64,000 nt of DNA, from positions 90,281-154,280 of the forward strand of contig CAVWBB010000004.1 in assembly GCA_963753115.1 (NCBI GenBank). Reading direction: 5' to 3'. Made by a program: the position numbers and the translations under genes. The DNA is from Bog-473 sp963753115 (GTDB lineage Bacteria > Actinomycetota > Acidimicrobiia > Acidimicrobiales > RAAP-2). The notes beneath the pieces were generated by a model. The model made no database searches and was not told the DNA's origin. It saw only the letters and a program-made list of their open reading frames with translations. Below are positions 38,568-49,000 of the stretch, piece by piece (position 1 is the stretch's first letter; each line of letters starts with the position of its first letter).

Positions 38568-40349
38568 GTGGAGGCCGTGGAGTCCGTCCCGCTGTGGATC
38601 GGGTCGCCGGACAGACCGCTGTTCGCGTGGCTCGATCTCCCTGACAGCCGCCGCGTCGCCGGTGTCGCCGTCGTGTGCCCGAGCATGGGACTGGAGGCGG
38701 CCTATTCCACGCGGGCGCTGCGGCACCTGGGCCGCCGCCTGGCGGCCGCTGGCTGGGCCGCACTCCGGCTCGACTACGCCGCCACGGGGGACTCGGTGGG
38801 GACCTGGTCCGATCACGGCCTCGTTGCGGAGTGGCTCGGAAACGTCCGGTCCGCCATCGACTTACGCCCGCGCCCTGGGCGCTCCGCGGGTTGCCGTTGT
38901 CGGGCTCCGGCTCGGGGCGACCTTGGGCGTCAGCGAGCTCGGCCGAGGCGAAGCCGTGGACGACCTGGTGCTGTGGGATCCCTGTCTCTCGGGCAAGGCG
39001 TTCCTCCGCGAGCAGACGGCCTTCGCGGCCTTCCGGCGTGAGCTCGCCGTCGAGTGGGGGGCGGCGGCCAAGGGGAGGGCCGAAGGTCCAGAGCACGGAC
39101 AACGACAACGCGGGGTCGGTCGACGCTGCCCGGAGCAGTCTTCTCCGCGGAGACCGCCGCGGACCTGGCGCCACTCGAGATCCCGCGCGACGACCGGACT
39201 CTGGCCACACGAGAGCTCGTCCTGACCCGTCAAGGGAGGAAGATCGCCCGACTGGCCCAACGGCTCGCCCTTCCCCACGTCGACGCGGCCGAGATCGAGG
39301 GGCAGGAGGCTCTCTTCGAAGAGAAGCCCGTGACGCCGGAGCCGACGCTCGATCTGATCGTCTCCTGGCTCGCGGAGGCCGGCGGCCCATTGGTGCCGCT
39401 CGCCTTGCCCGAGCGGCGACCGTTCGCGGTCCACCGTGCGGCGGGGCGGTCAGACGTCCAGGAGCGACCGGTCGAACTCGGGCCCGCCCACCTGTTCGGC
39501 ATGTTCACCGAAGCCGCTGATGGCGGTGATGCGGCGGCGCCGGTCATGATCTTCTTGAACGTCGGGAGGCTCAGTCATCACGGACCGGGCCGGCTCTGGG
39601 TGGAGCTCGCAAGGGCCTGCGCGGCGGGCGGTGCCGTGCGCTGCCTCCGAATCGATCTCAGCGGGATCGGCGACAGTCCCGCCCGACCGGGGCGCAGCGA
39701 GATGCGCGACTTCCCGTTGGACGCCCTCGAGGATCTGGACGACATCCGTCGAGCGGCTGGTGAGGGGGGTGCTGAGGTGATGCTCATGGGCGTGTGCTCC
39801 GGCGCCGACATGGCCATCGAGACGGCGCTCGCCCGCCCGGTCTCGTCCCTCTGCGTCATCAACCCGGCCCTCTCCTACGTGAAATGGGGAGACGACGCGA
39901 GCGCCTCCTCCGCCGAGCAAGGGCCCGCCGAAACGGCCGACCCGCAGACATGGGGCGCCACCGGCCCCCTGTTGTCGCGTGCCATGGCGCGTTTCGGGCG
40001 GTACCGGCGCGTGGCGCGGTGGATGCCCACGCCCGCCTGGTGGATCGTGAAACGGTGGCTGATGACGGGAACCCCGGTGAGGACCCTGGAGCACCTGGCG
40101 GAGTCCGGTGTGAACGTCCTCCTCGTGGTCGGCAGCGAAGAGTCGCTCCGGATCTACCAGGGTGAGCAGCACAGGCTGAGCGCCCTGGTCGCGAAGGGAG
40201 ACGTCCGCTTCGAGAGCGTCCCCGGCCTCGACCATTCTCTGCTCGAGCGGAGCAGCCACGAGCTGTTGGTCGAGTTGCTCCGAACGTACGTCACTGGCCG
40301 CGCCGCCCACCTTTCCGGACCCGTGAGGGGGCCAGCGCTCCCTTCGTGA
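38568..40349 (+). CDS. Tandem alpha/beta-hydrolase protein (two apparent frameshifts, 38862 and 39060-39130)
   Basis: About 593 residues after correction, with two alpha/beta-hydrolase-fold halves. The first has VVCPSMGLEAAYSTRALR, RLDYAATGDSVG and VVGLRLGATLGV. The second has IFLNVGRLSHHGPGRLWV, RIDLSGIGDSPA and the elbow VMLMGVCSGADMAIE, then a late VPGLDHSLLE with a possible catalytic His. The second elbow (GVCSG) carries a Ser nucleophile; the first (GLRLG) lacks Ser, so half one may be inactive. An extra T at 38862-38863 breaks SAIDYARALG. A second shift of -1 (or +2) lies between 39060 and 39130. Start uncertain; GTG 38568 has GGGG upstream. It may trim or acylate the polysaccharide. 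Confidence 0.65.
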
Positions 40350-40497
40350 TCGACCTGCCTCCAGGGAATCGCCTCGGGATCGCACACGGAGTCGATCCTG
40401 GTCGTAGCATCGACCCGGGTCCCCTGGGATGGCCGGTGACGCAACCGGTAACCCTGGGTGGCTGCAGTCGATGGACGCGGGGGAAAGGCGATCCAAC

Positions 40498-42333
40498 ATG
40501 ACGACGACAGCGGCAAGCGCTCAGGCGCCCAAGAGGAGCATGGCCAACGCCTTCGGGAAGCGCCAGCTCTACAGCTACCCCAACACCTGGCCGCGTCTCG
40601 GTTACCTGGCCATCGTCGTGCTGACGACGATCATGCTCTATTACCTCTACTACGTGGAGGGTGCGGTCACGCCGCTGCTCCTGCCCTACTACCACATGTC
40701 GTTCCAGTTCTTCTTGTACCTGCTCGTCGTCTCGAACGCCATCGGCGCCTTCAGTGCGTTCATCGGCGGCCTCTCGGACAAAATCGGACGAGCGAACCTC
40801 ACCATCTACGGAACACTTGTCGTCGCCCTCGTCCAGCTGCTCGCCATCCCGCACATCCACGACAAGTGGGGCTTTGCGGCGGCCTACTGCGTGATCGGAT
40901 TCGTGGAAGGCGTCATTCTCGTCTCGACCCCTGCGCTGATGCGCGACTTCTCACCACAGATGGGCCGTGGCGTGGCCATGGGGTTCTGGGCGCTCGGCCC
41001 GACCATGGGCGCACTGGCCGCCAGCCTGGTGGCCACGCACACGCTGGACCACCTCAAGCCCTGGCAGGACCAGTTCATCATTTCGGGGCTGGTCTGCCTG
41101 GGCGTCGTGGTCATCGCGTTCCTGTTCCTGCGTGAGCTCTCGCCACAGCTGCGCGACCAGCTGATGGTCAGCGAACGTGAGCGGGCCCTGATCGAGGCAC
41201 GGGCCAAGGGGATCGACGTCGAAAAGGCCATTGCGCACCCGATCCGCTCCATGATGCGGCTCGACCTGATCTCTTCCTCCATCGCCATCTCGGTCTTCCT
41301 GCTCTTCTACTTCGCCTCAGTGAGCGTGCTGACCATCTACTGGGTCGTCACGTTCAACCGCTCGACGCCCCAGGCCAACGGCATCAACGTCTGGTACGCC
41401 GCCGCGCTCTCGATCGGCCTGGTGGTGGCCGGCTTCCTGTCGGACTGGGCGCGAGTTCGCAAGCCGTTCATGCTCCTCGGGGCGATCTGCGCCATGGTGA
41501 TGATGGGTTTCCTCATCGTCCAGACGGGTCGTCCGCAGACCGGCTACTACGCCAACGTCCTCGTGATCGTGCTGTTGGCGATCTCCATCGCGCTGGCCTA
41601 CGCCCCGTGGATGGCGAACTACACGGAGCAGGTGGAGTCACACAACCCGGCCCTCACCGCGTCGGGACTCGCCGTCTGGGGATGGATCCTCCGCATCACG
41701 GTGGCGCTGTCCTTCCTGGTGCTGCCCTACGTGATCACGACGTCGACGGTCCTGGTGGACAACCAGACTGCGGCGACCGCGTTGCAGGCGATCCAGGCCG
41801 CGGAGCCCTATGCCCCGGCAACGGCTCCGCCGGCGTGCAACCCGAAGGCAGCGCCCGCGTCCGTGACCACCGGTCTCCAGGCGACGGGAGAGCCCGGTCC
41901 GGAGACCTTGGCGACCCTCCTGGTCGCCTGCAACTCGACGCACGACCTGACCAAGGCGCTGACGGCGGCCGGTGGGCTCACCAACCCCCAGGTCTCGGGC
42001 CTGCTCGCCTACAACCCGCTCGCCAAAGCGATTCAGGACGGCCAGACCGTGAGCCAGTCCGAGATCAACACCAAGGTGGGTGTGCACTCGCAGAACCTGG
42101 CGAGCCTCTTGGTGGCCGAGCAGAAGCTGGTGCCGGCACAGAAGACCTCGCCGGGTGAGTGGAAGCGCTGGTGGGGGGTCTGCCTCATCGGCCAATTCGT
42201 CTTCGCCATCCTGATCTTCTTCATGCGCGGGCGTTGGAGTCCCCGAGCGGCCCGCCGGGACCTCGCCGAGCACGATCAGTTGGTCACCGACGAGCTGGCG
42301 AAGCTCGTCCAGGAGCCGGCCGCGGTGTCCTGA
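40498..42333 (+). CDS. Major facilitator superfamily transporter with large inserted loop
   Basis: A 611-residue MFS protein. Typical motif A is present after TM2 (GGLSDKIGRANL). About eleven helices run to residue 415. An exported or loop region of about 135 residues (415-553) follows, Ala/Thr/Pro-rich with two Cys (PACNPKA, ACNSTHD), and a final helix (WWGVCLIGQFVFAILIFFM) ends the protein. The start is ATG 40498, with GGGGAAAGG upstream; ATG 40471 is also in frame. The substrate is unknown. The next gene, an amidohydrolase, may act on the imported compound. Confidence 0.82.
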   Translation: MTTTAASAQAPKRSMANAFGKRQLYSYPNTWPRLGYLAIVVLTTIMLYYLYYVEGAVTPLLLPYYHMSFQFFLYLLVVSNAIGAFSAFIGGLSDKIGRANLTIYGTLVVALVQLLAIPHIHDKWGFAAAYCVIGFVEGVILVSTPALMRDFSPQMGRGVAMGFWALGPTMGALAASLVATHTLDHLKPWQDQFIISGLVCLGVVVIAFLFLRELSPQLRDQLMVSERERALIEARAKGIDVEKAIAHPIRSMMRLDLISSSIAISVFLLFYFASVSVLTIYWVVTFNRSTPQANGINVWYAAALSIGLVVAGFLSDWARVRKPFMLLGAICAMVMMGFLIVQTGRPQTGYYANVLVIVLLAISIALAYAPWMANYTEQVESHNPALTASGLAVWGWILRITVALSFLVLPYVITTSTVLVDNQTAATALQAIQAAEPYAPATAPPACNPKAAPASVTTGLQATGEPGPETLATLLVACNSTHDLTKALTAAGGLTNPQVSGLLAYNPLAKAIQDGQTVSQSEINTKVGVHSQNLASLLVAEQKLVPAQKTSPGEWKRWWGVCLIGQFVFAILIFFMRGRWSPRAARRDLAEHDQLVTDELAKLVQEPAAVS

Positions 42334-42408
42334 TCGAATCCCTGCTTTGGGCTGCGCCGTAGTCCAGACCGTAGGGTTGGGGATCAGCTTGATCGGGGAG
42401 GAACAAAG

Positions 42409-43575
42409 ATGGCTCTCGCACTTGACGGCCTGCGTGTGATTGATGCGGACACGCACCTGACCGAGGCCCACGACCTGTGGACCAAGCGAGCCCCGGCCAA
42501 GTACGCGGAGCGGGTTCCCCACGTCCAGATGGTGGACGGCCGTCCCATGTGGTTCGTCGACGGTTCGGAGATGGGCTTCGCCGGCGGCGGCGGCGTCATC
42601 GACCGCCAGGGTGGCAAGGGGAGGGCGCTCGAGGCGCTCTACGAATGGACGCAGGACGAGATCCACCTCGGCGCCTTCGACCCCAAGGCGCGCATCGAGG
42701 TGATGGACGACTCCGGCATCTGGGCCCAGATCTGCTTCCCGAACTCCATCGGCCTCGGCGGACAGGGGATCTCGGACATCGTCAAGGATCCCGTGCTTCG
42801 GCTGCTGTGCGTGCAGATCTACAACGACGCCATGGCCGAGGTGCAGGCCGAATCGGGCCAGCGGTTGCTGCCCATGCCGGTGCTGCCGGCCTGGAGCGTG
42901 GACGAGTGCGTCGCCGAGGCCAAGCGGGTGGCCTCGCTCGACCTGCGGGGCGTCAACATGACATCGGACCCCCAGGATGTCGGGGGCCCCGACCTGGCCA
43001 ACCGCGCCTGGGACCCGCTGTGGGAGGTCTGCTCCGATCTCCACCTCCCCGTCCACTTCCACATCGGCGCCAGCCTGACGACCATGACGTACTTCGGCAC
43101 CTATCCCTGGGAGTCGCAGGACGACGACACCAAGTTGGCCATCGGCGGGACGCTGCTGTTCATCGGCAACGCGCGAGTGGTGACCAACATCATTCTCAGC
43201 GGCATGCTGGACCGGCACCCCAAGCTGCAGATGGTGTCGGTGGAGAGCGGCGTCGGCTGGATCCCCTTCATTCTGGAGGCGCTCGACTACGAGATGTCCG
43301 AGAATGCACCGAAGCAGCTGGAAGGGTTGTCCATGCTCCCCTCGGAGTACTTCAAGCGGAACCTGTTCGCCACGTTCTGGTTCGAGAAGAACAACATCCC
43401 GGCCCTGATCGACTCGGTCGGGGAGGACAGCGTCCTTTTCGAGACGGACTTCCCCCACCCGACCTGCCTCTACCCCAAGCCGCTCGACACCGTGGCCGAG
43501 AAGATGTCGGCGCTCAGGCCCGAGGTGCAGCGCAAGATCCTGGGTGAGAACGCCGCCAAGCTGTACCGGCTCTGA
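42409..43575 (+). CDS. Amidohydrolase family 2 metal-dependent hydrolase
   Basis: A 388-residue TIM-barrel hydrolase. The metal-binding DADTHLTEAHDLW (the D-x-H position) is followed by PVHFHIGAS (His ligand) and FETDFPHPTCLYPKP (conserved Asp), and it ends GENAAKLYRL. This is the amidohydrolase_2 subfamily, which includes decarboxylases and hydrolases of aromatic and cyclic compounds. Substrate unknown. The ATG at 42409 has GGGAGGAAC upstream. It lies 75 bases after the MFS gene and may be co-transcribed. Confidence 0.85.
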   Translation: MALALDGLRVIDADTHLTEAHDLWTKRAPAKYAERVPHVQMVDGRPMWFVDGSEMGFAGGGGVIDRQGGKGRALEALYEWTQDEIHLGAFDPKARIEVMDDSGIWAQICFPNSIGLGGQGISDIVKDPVLRLLCVQIYNDAMAEVQAESGQRLLPMPVLPAWSVDECVAEAKRVASLDLRGVNMTSDPQDVGGPDLANRAWDPLWEVCSDLHLPVHFHIGASLTTMTYFGTYPWESQDDDTKLAIGGTLLFIGNARVVTNIILSGMLDRHPKLQMVSVESGVGWIPFILEALDYEMSENAPKQLEGLSMLPSEYFKRNLFATFWFEKNNIPALIDSVGEDSVLFETDFPHPTCLYPKPLDTVAEKMSALRPEVQRKILGENAAKLYRL

Positions 43576-43679
43576 GTCTCCATCGTCGTCTCGATGCGCC
43601 AACGCGCCGATCGAGCGCGTGAGAGGGAGTCCGCGCACACCAAGGCCCGGCCCGGCCCCTAGGTTGGACCCGCACGCCG

Positions 43680-44429
43680 ATGAGAATCCTTCTGGTCTCG
43701 GACCTCCACTATTCGCTGCCGCAGTTCGACTGGGTCGTCGCGGCCAGTCCTTCGTTCGACGTCGTCGCCCTGGCGGGGGACAGCCTCAACATCAGCTCGC
43801 CGGTCCCGCTCGATGCGCAGAGCGTCGTCGTCCACCGCTACCTGAGCCTCATCGCCGGCGCGACCCAGCTGGTCGTGAGCTCGGGGAATCACGACCTGAC
43901 CGGACCTGACGCCCGCGGCGAGCAATCCGCCCTGTGGCTGCGCGATCTGGACGCCGGGAGCCTGCGCACCGACGGCGATTCGCTCCTCCTCCACGACACG
44001 CTCATCACCATCTGCCCGTGGTGGGACGGGCCTTCGGGCCGTGCCGACGTCGTCAAGCAGCTCAGTACCGATGCGGCCAGGCGTCCGGCGCAGTGGGTGT
44101 GGCTCTACCATTGGCCACCCATCGGCTCGCCGACCTGCTGGACCGGCCGTCGCGACTATGGCGACCCGGACCTGCGGGAGTGGATCGAGGAGTTCCAACC
44201 CGACATCGTCCATGCGGGGCACGTCCACGAATCGCCGTTCAAGAGCGACGGTTCGTGGATGGACCGCATCGGGAGCACCTGGGTGTTCAATGCCGGCCAC
44301 CAGATCGGCAAGGTGCCCGCGTACATCGAGCTCGATCTGAGCGAGCGAAGGGCCAGGTGGAACTCCATCATGGGAACCGAGACGCTGGATCTGCGCGAGC
44401 TGGTTGCCCCGGACCGGACGGTCTTCTGA
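43680..44429 (+). CDS. Calcineurin-like metallophosphoesterase
   Basis: A 249-residue cytoplasmic phosphoesterase. All blocks of the family are visible: SDLHYSLPQFDW (D-x-H), LAGDSLN (GD), SSGNHDLTG (GNHD), YHWPPIG and HAGHVHESPF (GHxH). Two metal ions are expected. The substrate is unknown. Start at ATG 43680. It is convergent with the cyclic-nucleotide-binding protein gene 24 bases away. A role in cAMP turnover is possible but is inference from location only. Confidence 0.88.
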   Translation: MRILLVSDLHYSLPQFDWVVAASPSFDVVALAGDSLNISSPVPLDAQSVVVHRYLSLIAGATQLVVSSGNHDLTGPDARGEQSALWLRDLDAGSLRTDGDSLLLHDTLITICPWWDGPSGRADVVKQLSTDAARRPAQWVWLYHWPPIGSPTCWTGRRDYGDPDLREWIEEFQPDIVHAGHVHESPFKSDGSWMDRIGSTWVFNAGHQIGKVPAYIELDLSERRARWNSIMGTETLDLRELVAPDRTVF

Positions 44430-44452
44430 CGGCGTCGGCGCGCCGATTGCGG

Positions 44453-44935
44453 CTAGTAGTCGGGGTCGGGATCCCGGGCCGAACCCGGTCGTGCTGGCAC
44501 CACCTGCCGCTCGGCCAGATGCGCCAGGACCTCTGAGACCATCGACAGGCCCGACGCGTCGCCGTACTGGTCCTTCAGGTCGGCGAGGTAGGTCGAGACG
44601 AAGTTCAGGCGCTCAGCGAGGCCCACCGCGATGAGCTTCGTGATCTCGGGGGCGCCGAACAAGAAGGCATGGCCATCCTCGGCGTAGCGCAAGGTCGTCG
44701 GCTCGGTCGCCACCACCGTCGCCCCATGGTCCGTTCCCAGCAAGACCGACATCTCGCCGATGATCGCCCCTTCTTTGGTGATCGTGTTCACCGAAACGTC
44801 GCCCTTGAAGACCTGCAGCGCACCGGAGATCAGGATCCACACGCCACCGCTGGGTCCGCCCTGTGAGACCACCGCGTCACCGGCGCGGACCTCTACCAGG
44901 GGCAGGTGCATCGACAAGCGCAGCATGTCCGACAC
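44453..44935 (-). CDS. Cyclic-nucleotide-binding domain protein
   Basis: A 160-residue single-domain protein of the CRP/PKA cNMP-binding fold. The beta-barrel has the G-x-G turn in GGVWILISGALQVF, and the phosphate-binding cassette region is GAIIGEMSVLLGTDHGATVVA (GEM..., with Ala-Thr following). There is no helix-turn-helix or channel domain, so it is a stand-alone sensor or adaptor. It may respond to cAMP from the cyclase encoded at 46036. The start is GTG 44935 (ATG 44926 also in frame). A -10 box 7 bases upstream suggests leaderless translation. Confidence 0.85.
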   Translation of the reverse strand: MSDMLRLSMHLPLVEVRAGDAVVSQGGPSGGVWILISGALQVFKGDVSVNTITKEGAIIGEMSVLLGTDHGATVVATEPTTLRYAEDGHAFLFGAPEITKLIAVGLAERLNFVSTYLADLKDQYGDASGLSMVSEVLAHLAERQVVPARPGSARDPDPDY

Positions 44936-44942
44936 GATCCAA

Positions 44943-44948
44943 ATTCTA
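44943..44948 (-). promoter_or_regulatory. -10 box TAGAAT, leaderless promoter of the cNMP-binding gene
   Basis: On the minus strand TAGAAT (44948-44943) lies 7 bases before the GTG at 44935, so transcription should start at or within a base or two of the start codon. No ribosome-binding site is present. This arrangement is characteristic of actinobacterial leaderless mRNAs. Confidence 0.55.
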
Positions 44949-45071
44949 CTCGGGGCGGATGCACGTGGTGGAAGAGCCGGGTCATCCGGTTTACGCGATG
45001 TTCATGTTCTTTTCGCACGCTGACGGGCACGGCCGTTGGAGGGGCACCGACGGCCCGGCTACCTTACGCAT

Positions 45072-46011
45072 GTGCCCGGGAAGGTTCGGCGAGCGACCGC
45101 GTTGGTGCTGGAAGGCGAGACGACGCTCTGGCCGGCGCTGCTGGCCGGCGTCATTGTTGCCCTCGCGTCGTACTGCGTCGGTTCCTCCCGGGGCGATCTG
45201 GAAGTCGATGTCGCGCTCGGCGAGCATGGCTACCTTCCTCTTCGGGGTGCTCATTGCGTTCACCATCGCACGCACCACGGACCGCTTGGCGGTGGTCCAG
45301 AACCTCGTCAATCGTGGGAATGCGTCGCTGCTGTCCATTCACCAGCTCGTCTCCGTCTTCCCCGAGCAGGACGCGGCCGACGTCCGCCTGCTCATCGACC
45401 GTCAACTGACCCATCAGATCGACTACCGGCTCCTGGACAACCACCTCTCGACGCCCTCGCATCTCGCGCTGACCGGGACCGTGATCGCACTCGTCCCCGA
45501 GACCCGTCAGCAGCAGGTCGCCTACCGGAGTCTGCTGGACACCTGCACGTCGATGACGACGGACCGTGCGCAGATCGAAGCGACTATCGGTCAGTCGCTC
45601 CAGTCGATCGAATGGTTCGGACTGCTGCTCCTCCTCTTCATCTTGATGTCGCTGATCGTGGTGCTACCCGGCGGGACGGTCCTCGGCGCGCTCGTCGCGG
45701 GGGCATTGGCGGGCACGTTGGTCTCGCTGGTCGTCCTGCTCCGGAAAGTCGACCTTCTGCGCTGGCACGAACGCAGCTCCATCTGGGAGCCGACGGCGAG
45801 GCTGTTCCGGAGCATGGGACTGCACCCGTATGTGCCCCGGCAGGCCATGGTCAGTGGACGGTACCGGCCTTCCGGACTGGTGCGCGTTGTCGATTACCCG
45901 GATCCGTACCCGAACCGGGACACGAAGATCGTCACGCTCGAGGACCTCAGCTGGGGTTCGCCTTCGAGCACCACCATGAATGCGGAGGCCGGTCGCGTCG
46001 GCGACGGGTGA
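45072..46011 (+). CDS. DUF4239/bestrophin-like membrane protein (apparent +1 frameshift near 45215)
   Basis: About 312 residues after correction. Helix one is TLWPALLAGVIVALASY and helix two FLFGVLIAFTIA, followed by RTTDRLAVVQNLVNRGNASLL and a helical soluble region. A helical pair follows (WFGLLLLLFILMSLIVVL and LGALVAGALAGTLVSLVVLL), then a ~70-residue tail. The topology resembles DUF4239 proteins of unknown (possibly channel-like) function. The frame shifts by +1 between 45205 and 45228; helix one is in frame 0 and the rest in frame +1. The start GTG 45072 is a guess. The cyclase gene follows 24 bases later. Confidence 0.6.
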
Positions 46012-46035
46012 CGTGCGACGAATGGGCTGCCGACC

Positions 46036-49000
46036 ATGACGGACGTGACGGCGACCGTCCCTGTCGATGTCGGCCATCCGCTGGCACCGTATTTTCCTCG
46101 GCTCGCCATCGAGTGGATCCGCTCCAGCCCCGAGCAGCTGCAGCAAGAGCTCGAGGGCACCATCGCGTTCGTCGACATCTCCGGCTTCACCAAGCTCTCT
46201 GAACGACTGGCCCGGCTCGGGAAGTCGGGCGCGGAGGAGCTGACGGCGACCATCGACACCTGCTTCGTCACGCTCTTGGACCTCGCCGTGGCCAATGGTG
46301 GCCGTCTGCTCAAGTTCGGCGGCGATGCGCTGCTCGTGTATTTCTCCGGCGAGGCCCACGAGGCCAGAGCCTGTCTCGCGGCGATCGAGATGCGCCGCGC
46401 CCTGCGCGTCGTCGGCCGCCTGATGGTGCTGGGGCAGAAGGTCTCGCTGCGGATGTCGGTGGGCGTGCACAGTGGGCTCTTCAACTTCTTCCTGGTTGGC
46501 GAGTCCCATCGCGAGTTCATCGTGACCGGACCAGGGGCGAGCGCGGTCGTAGAGATGGAGGGAGCCGCTGACGCCGGCGAGATCGTCATCAGCGACGCCA
46601 CCGCCGCCGCGCTGAGCACCGGCCTCGTCGGGGAGGCGAAGGGACCCGGGCATCTGCTCCGGAGGGCCCCCTCACCCCCGCACCAACCGTTCCTCGCCTT
46701 CGAGCAGGTGGATCCGGCGCTCGATCTGCGTCAGGGCATACCCCTCGGGCTCCGAGCGGCCCTCATCACGCGGACCGAGCCGGAACACCGCAGGGTGACG
46801 GTGGCCTTCATCCACTACGACGGAACGGATCACCTCATCGCCGAGCAGGGCCCGGACGAGGCCGCACGCCAACTCGACGTCCTCGTGACCCACGTGCAGG
46901 GGGCCGTCGACCGGCAGGGCGTCACCTTCCTCGCCACCGATGCGGACAAGGACGGAGGGAAGATCATCCTGACCGCCGGTGCCCCCTTGTCGTCGGGGGA
47001 CGACGAGCACCGGATGCTGCTCGCACTGCGCGAGATCATGGATGCCGACAATCCGCTCCCGATCCGAATCGGCGTGAACCAGGGGGCCGTCTTCGTGGGA
47101 GAGGTCGGTCCCCATTACCGCCGCACCTTCACGGTGATGGGGGACGCGGTCAATCTGGCGGCCCGCCTGATGGCGAAGGCGGCGCCGGGCGAGATCCTGA
47201 CCACGCCCGACCTCCTGGCGCGCTCGGGGACCGGCTTCGACTCGACGGAGCTCGAGCCCTTCCTGGTGAAGGGCAAGGCCAAGCCGGTACGGGCGGTCAG
47301 TCTCGGCGCCAAGACCAGGGGAGCGACCACCGGCGCCGACGACGCGCTGCCCTTCGTCGGGCGAGAGCGCGAGCTGCATCTGCTCGAGGAGATCGCCGAA
47401 CAGGCGGTGGCAGGACGCGGTGCGTTGGTGGAGATCGTCGGCGCGACCGGTGTCGGAAAGTCGCGGTTGGCGGCCCGGCTGCGTGAGATGGCCGCCGACC
47501 GGATGCAGCTCTTCGTCGTATGCGAGCGCTATGACTCCTCGACCCCGTACTACACGGTCCGGCGGATTCTTCGAGACCTCCTGGAGCTCCCGGCGGAAGG
47601 CAGCGACGATGAGTTGACCTCGCAGTTCCTGTCCGAGCTCGGGCGCCGGGCGCCGAGTCTGGTCCCGTGGGCACCGCTCATCGGGATGGCGATCGCGGTG
47701 ACGGTTCCCGAGACCCGCGAGACCCTGGAGCTCGAGGAGGAGTTCCGACGGACGAAGTTGGCCGAGGTGTCCATTGCGCTGCTGGCGGCGCTCCTGCCGC
47801 AGGCGGGCCTCATCACGGTCGAAGACGCGCACTTCATGGACGAGGCGTCAGCTGATCTCTTCGGCCACGTGGCCCGTACCGTGCGCTTCACGTCGTGGAT
47901 CTGGTGCGTCACCCGGCGCGACGTCAGCTCCGGCTTCATCGCCCCCGACGACACCCCCACGTCCCGCATTGAGCTCCATCCGCTGAGCCAGGCCGAAGCC
48001 GCCGAGCTCGCCCTGGCGGCGACCCACGAGACCCCGCTGCCGGCCAGCGAGTTGCAGCTGCTGGTCGATCGTTCCGGGGGCAATCCACTCTTCGTGCGGG
48101 AGCTCGTGGCAGCGGTGCAGAACGGGGATTCCATCGGGGCCCTGCCGGGTTCCATCGAGGACGTGGTCGTGGCCCGTATCGACCGTCTGGCGGCCACGGA
48201 TCGCCACCTGCTCCGGCGGATGTCTGTCCTCGGTCAGTCCTTCTCTGCCGACCTGCTCGGCGACGTGGTCGACGACGTGCCGGACCGTACCGATCCGATC
48301 TGGGGCCGGCTCGAGCCGTTCATCGTCCAGGAGGAGTCCGGCAACCTGTCGTTCCGCAACGCATTGCTCCGTGACTGCGCCTACGACGGGCTTTCGTTCC
48401 GGCTACGCCACCAGCTGCACTCCCGGGCCGGTGACACCATCCGTGACGCCGCCGCACGGCGGGGTGACGACCAGGCCGAACTGCTCTCCTTCCACTACCT
48501 CCACGCCCAGCGATCCCAGGAGGCGTGGTCGTACTCGCTCCAGGCGGCGGAACGGGCCAGGGGGGTGTACGCCAACCTGGAGGCAGCGGAGTACTTCGAG
48601 CGGGCGATCGCCGCCGCCCGCCGGCTGCCGGACCTGGCGCCTTCGGAGGTCTCGGGAGCACATGAAGGGTTGGGGGACGCCCGGAACCTGACCGGCAACT
48701 ATGCCGGCGCGGCGAGCGCCTACCGGTCGGCCCGCCGGTTGATCGGCGACGACGCCGTCGCGCAGGCCCGGCTGCTCCTGAAGCTGGCCCGCGTCGAAGG
48801 CTGGCTCGACCGCTTCACCAATGCATTGCGCTGGATCACGCGGGGCATCGGAATTCTCAAGGACATCGACACCATGGACGCGGCGCGTCAGCGGGCGGAG
48901 CTCTTCGGATGGTACGGGCGCTTCTGCCAGGAGGGCGGAAAGCATCGCCTGGCCATCAAGTGGTGCACGCAGGCGGCGGAACAGGCGGAGGCGGCCGGCG

